A stretch of 64,000 nucleotides of DNA. Source: Hymenobacter cellulosilyticus (lineage in GTDB: Bacteria; Bacteroidota; Bacteroidia; Cytophagales; Hymenobacteraceae). Positions 29,349-36,943 of the stretch are shown here, one piece after another (position 1 is the first letter of the stretch; every line of letters begins with the position of its first letter). A program made the translations under genes and the position numbers. The notes beneath the pieces were generated by a model. The model made no database searches, was not told the DNA's origin, and was given only the letters and a program-made list of their open reading frames with translations. Location of the stretch: contig NZ_CP095046.1 in the NCBI RefSeq assembly GCF_022919215.1, positions 1,974,501-2,038,500 of the forward strand, given 5' to 3'.

Positions 29349-29502
29349 TGTCATCCTGAACGCAGCAAAGCGGAGTGAAGGACCTTCCTCACCTAAGTGA
29401 CAAGGTTTATTCACTGCGATACTGTCTTCGGGGAAAGCTAATCACATTGAACTGACTTTGTCAGAACATGGAGGCAGGTCCTTCGCTGGGCTCAGGATGA
29501 CA
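29349..29502. repeat. Intergenic inverted-repeat element, family A, copy 1
   Basis: Begins TGTCATCCTGA (29349-29359) and ends TCAGGATGACA (29492-29502), with internal GAAGGACCTTCC and GCAGGTCCTTCGC segments that continue the pairing imperfectly. It fills the gap between the GH51 and GH10 genes. The same ends occur at 30643-30797, 33539-33623 and 56084-56169. Confidence 0.85.
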
Positions 29503-29525
29503 GACGAAATTATATAGAACTAGAA

Positions 29526-30616
29526 ATGAAACCCACCTCTTCCTTCCGCAAGCTTACTACGACCGGCCTACTGCTGGCCGGCCTGGCCGTATTCAGCAGC
29601 CAGCAGAAAGCGCCCGAAAAGGGCCTGAAAGATTATTACAAAGACTATTTCCTGATGGGCGTGGCCGTGTCGCCGGCGGGACTGAAGGGTGCGGAAGGGG
29701 AGCTGATCAAGCAGCACTTCAACAGCATCACACCGGAGAATGCCATGAAGATGGGCCCGATTCACCCGGAGGAAAACCGCTACGAGTGGAAGGATGCCGA
29801 TGAAATCGTCAAGTTTGCCCAGGACAATAAGCTGCGGGTGCGGGGCCACAACCTGCTCTGGCACGAGCAGACGCCCAAGTGGCTGTTTAAGGATGCCGCG
29901 GGCAAGCAGGTGAGTAAGGAAGTGCTGCTCAAGCGTCTGCACGACCATATTTTCACGGTGGTGAAGCGCTACAAGGGCAAGATCTACGCCTGGGACGTGG
30001 TGAATGAAGCCATCAGTGACAACCCCAGGAGTTCTTGCGCAACTCGGAGTGGTACAAGATCTGCGGGGAGGATTTCATTGCCAAAGCCTTCGAGTACGCC
30101 CACGAGGCCGACCCCAAGGCGGTGCTCTTCTACAACGACTACAACACCGAGCGCCCCGAAAAGCGGGAGCGAATTCTCAAGCTGCTCAAGAAGCTCAAAG
30201 ATGCCAAAGTGCCGATTGATGCCGTGGGTTTGCAGGGGCACTGGTCGTTGCAGGAACCCACGGAAGCTGAGCTGCGCCAGGCCCTGGACCAGTACTCGGC
30301 GCTGGGTCTGAAGGTGCAGATTACCGAACTCGACGTGTCGATTTACCCCTGGGAAAAAGACAAGCGCGAGAAGCGCCCCGGCGAGTCGGATGCCTACACG
30401 CCCGAGCTGGAGCAGAAGCAGGCCGAGCAGTACAAGATGTTCTTCAAGGTCTTCCGCGACTACAAGAAGGTCATGACCGGCGTCACGTTCTGGAACATCT
30501 CCGACAAGTACACCTGGCTCGACACCTACCCCGTAGCCGGCCGCAAAAACTACCCGCTGCTCTTCGACCAGAACCAGCAGCCCAAGAAGGCTTATTGGGA
30601 AGTGGTGAAGTTTTAA
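29526..30616 (+). CDS. GH10 endo-beta-1,4-xylanase (one apparent frameshift)
   Basis: Cuts the xylan backbone. A hydrophobic N-terminus (LTTTGLLLAGLAVFSS) indicates export; no sorting tail is seen, so it may stay in the periplasm. GH10 landmarks are HFNSITPENAMKMG, RGHNLLWHEQTPKW, the acid/base Glu in AWDVVNEAISD and the nucleophile Glu in QITELDVSIYPWE, then GVTFWNISDKYTWL. The frame breaks at about 30024-30031 (CCCCAGG) just after VVNEAISDNP; one added base restores EFLRNSEWYKICG and a 363-residue protein, a normal length for a catalytic domain alone. Both catalytic Glu are intact. Most likely a sequence error. Confidence 0.92.
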
Positions 30617-30642
30617 TGGAGTTGTGAAAGAACAATTGGAAC

Positions 30643-30797
30643 TGTCATCCTGAGCCTGCGAAGGACCTTCCTCCATATTCGGACAAATCCAATTCAGTGT
30701 GAAGAGCCCTTTTATAGAAGGCCGTATTGCAGTGAATAGGCCTTGTCACTACCCAGAGGTAGGTCCTTCATTCCGCTTCGCTGCACTCAGGATGACA
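30643..30797. repeat. Intergenic inverted-repeat element, family A, copy 2
   Basis: Begins TGTCATCCTGAGC (30643) and ends TCAGGATGACA (30787-30797), with internal GAAGGACCTTCC and AGGTCCTTCA segments. It lies between the GH10 and GH115 genes. Confidence 0.85.
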
Positions 30798-30843
30798 GAT
30801 GAAAAAGAATCAAGAGCTCCGCCCGCTTTTCCACCCGATTTCG

Positions 30844-33506
30844 ATGAAAACCCTGTCTTTCCATAGCTCCCGCACGGCCGGCAGATTCTGGCTGGTGTTG
30901 CTGGCGCTGCTTACTGCTTTCGGCGCTCAGGCTCAAAAAACAGCCGCGCAACTCACGCCTGCCTACGTTTCCACCGACAAAGGTAAAAACGGCTTTCCAC
31001 TGGCCGCAGCCGGCAAGACGGCGCACCTCTACGCCAGTAATGCCGACTGGCCGGGCGTGCTGCGCGCCGCCCGGGATTTGCAGGCCGACATTAACCGCGT
31101 TACCAAGCTCACGCCCACGCTGACTACCGACCAAGCCCCGACTGGCAAGGAAGTCGTGCTGATTGGCACCATCGGCAAAAGTCCGCTGATTGACGGGCTG
31201 GTAGCCAGCAAAAAGCTCGACGTGTCGCAGGTGGCGGGGAAGTGGGAAACCTTCGTGCTACAAGTCGTGGAAAAGCCCCTGCCGGGCGTCGACCGGGCCC
31301 TGGTTATTGCCGGCAGTGACAAGCGCGGCACCATTTACGGCATCTACGACTTGTCGCAGCAAATCGGGGTGTCGCCGTGGTACTGGTGGGCTGATGTGCC
31401 GACCAAGCAGCAAAAGGCGCTGTACGTAGCCACTGGTCGCCATTCGCAGGGCACGCCCAAGGTGAAGTACCGCGGCATTTTCCTGAACGACGAAGCGCCA
31501 GCGCTGAGTGGTTGGGCCAAGGAGAAGTTCGGCGGTATCAACTCGAAGATGTACGTACACGTGTTTGAGCTGATTTTGCGGCTCAAGGGTAACTACTTGT
31601 GGCCCGCTATGTGGGGCAACGCCTTCAACGACGACGACAAGCAGAGCCCGGTGCTGGCCGATGAGTACGGCATCGTGATGGGCACTTCGCACCACGAGCC
31701 CATGGTTCGGTCGCAGCAGGAGTGGAAGCGCTTCGGCTCTGGCCCCTGGAACTACCAGACCAACGAAAAGACGCTCCAGGACTTCTGGCGGCAGGGCATC
31801 AAGAACATGGGCACCAAGGAAAGCATCGTGACGCTGGCCATGCGCGGCGACGGCGACGAGCCCATGAGTGAGGGCAGCAACATTGCCCTGCTGGAAAAAA
31901 TCGTGGTCGACCAGCGCAAAATCATTGCCGAGGAAACCGGCAGGCCCGCTGAACAAACGCCCCAGCTCTGGGCCCTCTACAAGGAAGTGCAGGACTATTA
32001 CGACAAAGGCATGCGCGTGCCCGACGACGTGACCTTGCTCTTGTGCGACGACAATTGGGGCAACATCCGCAAGCTGCCCAAGCCGGAGGAAAAGCCCCGG
32101 GCCGGCGGCTACGGCATCTACTACCATTTCGACTACGTGGGTGGCCCCCGCAACTACAAGTGGCTTAATACGAACCCGCTGCCCGCATCTGGGAGCAAAT
32201 GCACCTGGCCTACGAGCACAACGCCAACCAGATCTGGATTGTCAACGTGGGGGATTTGAAGCCCATGGAGTTCCCCATCAGCTTCTTTCTGGACTACGCC
32301 TGGAACCCCGACCGAATCAGCGCCGACAAGGTGGATGACTACTCGCGCGACTGGGCGGCCAGGCAGTTTGGCCCCAAGTACGCGGCTGACATTGCCGACA
32401 TTCTGGCCAAATACGCCAAGTATAGTTCCCGCCGCAAGCCCGAGTTGCTCGACGCCAACACCTACAGCCTGACTAACTACCGCGAGTGGGCCACGGTAGT
32501 AGCCGACTACAGCCAGCTGCTGACCCAGGCCGAGAAAATCAACCAGCAGCTGCCCGCCGAGTACCGCGACGCTTACTACCAACTGGTGCTGCACCCGGTC
32601 CAGGCCTGTGCTAATCTGAACGAGCTCTACTACACCGTGGCCCGGAACCGGGAAGCCGCCAAAGCAGGGCATTCCACTACGGATTGGCTGGCGGATAATG
32701 CCAAAGCACTCTACGCCAAAGATGCCGAAATCACGCAGCGCTACCACGCCGTGGCCGGGGGCAAGTGGAACCACATGATGGACCAGACCCACATTGGCTA
32801 CACGTACTGGCAGCAGCCGGAGAAAAATGCCATGCCCGAAGTAGTGACTCTGCCAACCGACAAAATCAAGGCTATTGTAGAGCCAACTATTCCACCAGCA
32901 GGACCCAAACCGCGTAGTAACCGAACTTCTGACGCAGGCTTTGTGGAAGCCGATGGCTACGTGAGTATCGAAGCCGAGCACTACCAGAAGGCCGTGGATG
33001 GCAGCAACGTCAAGTGGCAGACCATTCCCGACCTGGGCCGCACGCTCTCCGGCGTCACGGCCTTCCCGACCACTGCGCCGAGCCAAACGCCCACCGGCAG
33101 CTCGCCGCACCTGGAGTACCGCGTGCAGCTGACCAGCACCGGCCCGGTTACCGTGCAGGCCTACTTTGCGCCTACGCTGAATTTTATTGGGGGTGAGGGC
33201 CTGCGCTACGCCGTGTCGTTCGACGACGAAGCCCCGCAGATTATTAACCTGCACACCGGCATGGTGGCCGATAATGGCAATAGGCCCTGGGAAAAAGCGG
33301 TGGCCGAAAATATCATTATCAAGACCTCCAAGCACACGTTGGCTAAACCCGGCGAGCATACGCTCAAGTTCTGGCGTGTAGACCCCGGCGTGGTGCTCGA
33401 AAAGCTGGTGGTGGACTTAGGCGGGGTAAAGCCCAGCTACCTGGGCCCGCCGGAAAGTGCCTCGGGTACATCGAAAGAGGCTAAAGGCAGCGTGGGTCAA
33501 CGCTAA
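30844..33506 (+). CDS. GH115 alpha-glucuronidase (one apparent frameshift)
   Basis: Removes (4-O-methyl-)glucuronic acid from internal positions of xylan, which GH67 enzymes cannot do, so the two are complementary. The signal peptide is LVLLALLTAFGAQAQ. GH115 features are GSDKRGTIYGIYDLSQQIGV, WYWWADVP, FLNDEAPALSGW, LKGNYLWPAMWGNAFN, YGIVMGTSHHEPM and YHFDYVGGPRNYKW; a C-terminal beta-sandwich (from about residue 700, GYVSIEAEHYQKAVDG) completes it. The frame breaks at about 32178-32182; one added G restores NPLARIWEQMHLAYEHNANQ and 887 residues in all. The ATG at 30844 begins the signal peptide; the earlier in-frame ATG at 30799 lies just after repeat A copy 2 and adds no expected sequence. 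Confidence 0.92.
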
Positions 33507-33538
33507 GTTGGTTACTAATAGGACAACCTAACTTTCCC

Positions 33539-33623
33539 GTCATCCTGAGCAAAGCGAAGGGCCTGATAACCGGTAGACGATTTGTTCTCACGTGATAAGG
33601 TCCTTCGCTTTGCTCAGGATGAC
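33539..33623. repeat. Intergenic inverted-repeat element, family A, copy 3
   Basis: The arms 33539-33560 and 33602-33623 are perfectly complementary over 22 bases (GTCATCCTGAGCAAAGCGAA at the left end) around a 41-base interior. It is the shortest and best paired copy of the family and lies after the GH115 gene. Confidence 0.9.
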
Positions 33624-33661
33624 AATTGTAATAAGCTATTGAACCGGCGTTTTACTACATG

Positions 33662-33691
33662 AAAAAAGGCGCCCCACCGGGTGCCTTTTTT
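33662..33691. terminator. Bidirectional terminator between GH115 and DUF1349 genes
   Basis: AAAAAAGGCGC (33662-33672) pairs with GTGCCTTTTTT (33681-33691), with A and T runs at both ends, so it can stop transcription from either convergent gene. Confidence 0.85.
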
Positions 33692-33695
33692 GGGT

Positions 33696-34325
33696 CTATT
33701 TCGTGCCGGCCGGAACTGGACCGATGGAGAAATCCTCGAACTCCACCGGGAAGCCTTTGCCATCGGGGGCGGCGCACATGAGCCCGATCTGCACCTTTTT
33801 ACCGGGGGTAGGCGGGAAGTAGGCCAAGCGCAGCATCTTGAAGTCCTTGTTGTCGAAGGAGTACTGAATTTCCACGTAGTCGCCCTTGCGCAGCAGCGTG
33901 AGCCACACGGCCTTGGGGCTGTCCTGGCGCGGCACCACTGACCAGTCCGACACTTCCCGCGTGACGACGGCGCTGACGTTCTGCACACCCTTTACGTACT
34001 CGATGCCAGTTTTAATCCAGTTCTTCTCGTCGAGCCGGATCATCAGCCCGGCCTGGTCGTAGAGTTCCTTGTATTGCCCCACGATTTTCACTTTGGCTAA
34101 GAAGTCGCCTTCCTGCTCCTGGTAGAAAAAGTGGCCATTGTCGCGGATGAAGCCGTAGTGGGTCACGCGCCAGAAGTCGGTGCCGCCGTCTACCTGCACC
34201 TGCACTTTGTTGGCCGTCACGGTCGACTTCTTAGGAGCATTTAGCCAGCGCATGGTGGTAAAGGTTTGGGCCGAAGCCGTGAATACGCCCAAGGTGAGGG
34301 CTGCGGAAAGGATGAGTTGTTTCAT
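33696..34325 (-). CDS. DUF1349 (concanavalin-like) exported protein
   Basis: A 209-residue protein with a signal peptide (MKQLILSAALTLGVFTASAQ) and the DUF1349 fold: WRVTHYGFIRDNGHFFYQ, YDQAGLMIRLDEKNWIKTGIE and YFPPTPGKKVQIGLMCAAPD. Members are concanavalin-like beta-sandwich proteins, often found near glycoside hydrolases; a glycan-binding role is plausible but unproven. The ATG at 34325 is chosen for the signal peptide; the frame runs further upstream without family match. It faces the xylan locus and is not part of its transcription unit. Confidence 0.85.
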   Translation of the reverse strand: MKQLILSAALTLGVFTASAQTFTTMRWLNAPKKSTVTANKVQVQVDGGTDFWRVTHYGFIRDNGHFFYQEQEGDFLAKVKIVGQYKELYDQAGLMIRLDEKNWIKTGIEYVKGVQNVSAVVTREVSDWSVVPRQDSPKAVWLTLLRKGDYVEIQYSFDNKDFKMLRLAYFPPTPGKKVQIGLMCAAPDGKGFPVEFEDFSIGPVPAGTK

Positions 34326-34365
34326 TAGAAGGAATAGCAAGCACAGCAGTAGAGTAGGCGAGAAG

Positions 34366-34932
34366 TTAGGCTTCCTCCCGCAAAGAGCGAATGACTTTGC
34401 AGGGGTTGCCGGCGGCAAATACGTCGGCCGGTATATCCTTGGTGACCACGCTGCCGGCCCCAATCACGCTGCGCGCCCCGATGCTGATGCCCGGGCAAAT
34501 CACGGCGCTGCCGCCCACCCACACGTCGTCGCCGATGGTAATGGGTTTGGCAAATTCCAGCCCCGAGGCCCGAATCTGGTGGTCCATGGGGTGGGTGGCG
34601 GTGTAGATCTGCACGTTGGGCCCGAACAACGTCCGGCTGCCGATGGTAACTGAGGCTACGTCGAGCACCACGCAGTTGAAGTTGAAAAACACCTTCTCGC
34701 CCAGGTGCAGGTTGCTGCCGTAGTCGCAGTAGAAGGGCGGCTGAATCCACAGCTCTGCGCCGGCGTAGGGCAACAGCTGCTGGAGCAGGCGGGTTCGTTC
34801 GTCGGTCTGGTCTTCGCGGGAATCGTTGAGCTGCTTGAGCAAGAGCCGCGCCTGGGTTCGTTCCTCGGTTAGCTGCGCGTCCAGGGCATCGTAGAGCTCC
34901 CCGGCCAGCATCTTCTCTTTTTCAGTTTTCAT
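34366..34932 (-). CDS. Maltose/galactoside O-acetyltransferase-like protein
   Basis: Left-handed beta-helix acetyltransferase of 188 residues that moves acetyl from acetyl-CoA to a sugar hydroxyl. The N-terminal Mac domain (MLAGELYDALDAQLTEERTQ) is followed by hexapeptide repeats: FNCVVLDVASVTIGSRTLFG, ATHPMDHQIRASGLEFAKPI with the catalytic His, IGDDVWVGGSAVICPGISIG and VIGAGSVVTKDIPADVFAAG. The ATG at 34932 gives the usual Maa start (KTEKEKMLAG). Its substrate is unknown. It lies 41 bases upstream of the DUF1349 gene on the same strand. Confidence 0.93.
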   Translation of the reverse strand: MKTEKEKMLAGELYDALDAQLTEERTQARLLLKQLNDSREDQTDERTRLLQQLLPYAGAELWIQPPFYCDYGSNLHLGEKVFFNFNCVVLDVASVTIGSRTLFGPNVQIYTATHPMDHQIRASGLEFAKPITIGDDVWVGGSAVICPGISIGARSVIGAGSVVTKDIPADVFAAGNPCKVIRSLREEA

Positions 34933-34975
34933 AGCAACAGTGATCATAGCGTTTGCAGGCGCTACAATACGCAAA

Positions 34976-35013
34976 AGGCCGAAAACGCCCCGGTTACGGT
35001 TTGTTTTCGGCCT
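34976..35013. terminator. Hairpin between disordered protein gene and acetyltransferase gene
   Basis: AGGCCGAAAAC (34976-34986) pairs perfectly with GTTTTCGGCCT (35003-35013); on the minus strand the stem follows the stop of the disordered protein gene at 35038. A short A/T tract flanks it. Confidence 0.7.
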
Positions 35014-35037
35014 CTGGGGAAAAAGAAGTGCCAGGCT

Positions 35038-36109
35038 CTAGCTGCGGTCGGCGTCGTTGTCGCGGCCGGCGTTGCGGCGGGGCATGGTGCCGTAGTCCGA
35101 GCCGTTGTCGTGGGGCGGCACGGGCGCGTCGTTCTGGGCGTCGCGGCTATATTCTTCCTGCACGGCGCCCCCGTCGGCCGCGGCCGGGTTCGACGAGTCG
35201 TTGGGGTCGTTGTAGGAGCCGCCTTTCGAGCCGATACCTTCGGCGCTGTTGCCCTGGTAGCCAGCTTCGCCATCGGGGCGGGTGTAGCCGGTGCGGGAGT
35301 CGGAGCCGGTAGGCGTGGCGGCTTCCCGGTTCGGGCCGGGCTCATTGGCGCCGTTCAACTCACCGGTGCGGCCGTGTACCGTGGGCTGGGGTTGTAGGTC
35401 GTACCCTGCTGCTCGTCGCGCTTATCGTTCTGGGACGGAATGTAGTTGTAGTCGGCGCTCTGGTTCCGCTCGTGGCTGGTGCCGCTTTGGTTGTTGCTAG
35501 CGCCGCCGGCCAGGGAAGAATGGCCGTAGTCCTCGCTAAAGCCCGAATCGGGGGCGGTGGGGAGGCGTTGTCGTTGCGGTAGTGCGGGTCGACGGTGGTG
35601 CCGGCCAGGGGCGTGGCAGGCTCGTGGCCGAAGGTGCTGCCCTGGGGGTTGTATTCATCGGTGCCAGTGTTGTTTTCGGGCCGGCCGCCCTGGTAACCGC
35701 CTGTGTTGACGGGCTGGGAGCCGAGCTGGCCGCCGTACACATCGTCGGCGCGGTACTGGTTGCCGTAGCCGCCCTGGGTGCCGCCGGAGCCTTGGGGACC
35801 AAATTCGCCGCGGCCGGGGCTGGCCAGTTGGTTTTCGCGCCGGTCATCGTCGCGGTAGATGGGCTCCACGCTGTTGCCGAACTGCCCGCCCCAGTCAGCT
35901 TTGGGCGCTTCCTCGGCTGGGGCCGAGCCGGGGCGCACGGCGTTGCGGTCGGCTTCCTTGTTTTCCTGCTCATCACCGGGTTCGGTATCCAGGGCGCCCT
36001 TGCCCACGCTCATTTCCGAGTCGGCCAACGACTGGCTGGAGGTGCCGGGTGAGTTGGCCTGGTGCTTTTTATCGTCGGTATTTGCCGTATTATCTTGTTC
36101 AGTAGCCAT
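35038..36109 (-). CDS. Hypothetical disordered, hydrophilic protein (two apparent frameshifts)
   Basis: I do not recognise this gene. It starts MATEQDNTANTDDKKHQANS and is rich in Gly, Asn, Gln, Asp, Pro and Tyr throughout, with no hydrophobic core, signal peptide or membrane segment, so it is probably intrinsically disordered. Short motifs recur loosely (YRDDDRREN, YRADDVYGG, HYRNDNAS; GYQGGRPENN, GYQGNSAEG). The frame breaks at the G run near 35550-35562 and again at 35388-35391; adding one base at each joins three segments (for example PDSGFSEDYGHSSLAGG, then TVHGRTGELNGANEPGPN) into about 357 residues. The composition is alike in all three, which supports one gene. Stress-related or nucleoid-associated roles known for such proteins are only guesses. 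Confidence 0.65.
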
Positions 36110-36189
36110 GGTGCAGGTGGTTTTAACGGAAGACAGCAGGCGTCCCCTGTAAAGCCATACGCGGCGGCTACGGCAGAGTTTCTGCGCCC

Positions 36190-36714
36190 TTAGGCCGCAC
36201 GCAGCTCGCGCATGTTCTGACTCCAGGCCCGCACCCACTCGGGCAGCTCCGGCGACTCGGTCGACTCGCCGGCGTGGGCGAGCACCTCGGCCGGGTCGGC
36301 GGTGCCACCCTTGCGCTTCACGAAGCGCAGGCTCACCACGGCCGTGGCCACCACCTGCCCTTGGCGGATAAACTGTTGCTGAACATATAGCAGCCGGTCG
36401 TCCCAGCCCAGGGGCAGGGTTTCAATCTCGAAGGCTTGGAACGGCTCCAAAGACCGGCTGAACTGGATGGTTTCGGCCGCTACCACCGCCAGCGGGGCAA
36501 AGTCCTTGATTTTAGCCAGCAGCCCCGACCGAATCAACAGGTCCATGCGGGCCAGGTCGCACAAGGTCAGGTATTGGCCGTTGTTCAGGTGGCGCATCAC
36601 GTCCAGGTCGGTGGGCCACACCCGAAACGTGGTCCGGCAGGGACCCATAACTGGCACTTTAGGTTGAAGCCGGGCAGTGAGCAATAGCCAGATCAGGCGG
36701 AAATAGAGTTTCAT
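36190..36714 (-). CDS. Thioesterase-like (4HBT superfamily) protein
   Basis: A 174-residue hot-dog-fold protein: RTTFRVWPTDLDVMRHLNNG contains the D-x-D-x-x-x-H-x-N-N-x-x-Y/F pattern of 4-hydroxybenzoyl-CoA thioesterases, followed by YLTLCDLARMDLLI. Such enzymes cleave acyl-CoA or acyl-ACP thioesters; the acyl group cannot be told. A short hydrophobic N-terminus (LYFRLIWLLLTARL) may associate with the membrane. It is a single gene with a terminator upstream, after the fusion gene. Confidence 0.85.
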   Translation of the reverse strand: MKLYFRLIWLLLTARLQPKVPVMGPCRTTFRVWPTDLDVMRHLNNGQYLTLCDLARMDLLIRSGLLAKIKDFAPLAVVAAETIQFSRSLEPFQAFEIETLPLGWDDRLLYVQQQFIRQGQVVATAVVSLRFVKRKGGTADPAEVLAHAGESTESPELPEWVRAWSQNMRELRAA

Positions 36715-36728
36715 AGTTGGTAAAGGAA

Positions 36729-36764
36729 AAGGCCCCGGCCGGTAAGTACACCAGCCGGGGCCTT
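36729..36764 (-). terminator. Terminator of the minus-strand kinase/pyrophosphorylase unit
   Basis: AAGGCCCCGGC (36729-36739) pairs perfectly with GCCGGGGCCTT (36754-36764). On the minus strand the stem is followed by TTCC..., a weak T tail. It separates the large fusion gene from the thioesterase gene. Confidence 0.75.
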
Positions 36765-36796
36765 AGGGTTTTTGGTTGAGTCACTTGCTTCCGGCT

Positions 36797-36921
36797 GTCA
36801 TGTCGACCAGCGGGAGACATCTCGCAGATTGCTATTTTGACGGTTATTGAAGCCAGAATAACGTTATGACAGTACCATTACAACGTCAGCACGCGAGATG
36901 TCTCGCGCGGCTCGACATGAC
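36797..36921. repeat. Intergenic inverted-repeat element, family C
   Basis: The left arm 36797-36825 begins GTCATGTCGA and ends GAGACATCTCGC; the right arm 36893-36921 is its imperfect complement. The interior is 67 bases. It resembles family B (GTCATGC...GCATCTC) in layout but not in exact sequence. It lies after the large fusion gene. Confidence 0.8.
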
Positions 36922-36943
36922 GTTCTGAGTCGGTGTTCTGATG

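Noticed and set aside
30799..30843. Earlier ATG for the GH115 gene
   Set aside because: The added 15 residues start directly after the family A repeat and precede a complete signal peptide, so the start at 30844 is preferred.
29349..33623. Family A repeats as a CRISPR array
   Set aside because: The units are inverted repeats spread between genes with kilobase spacing, not direct repeats with regular spacers, and no cas gene is seen.
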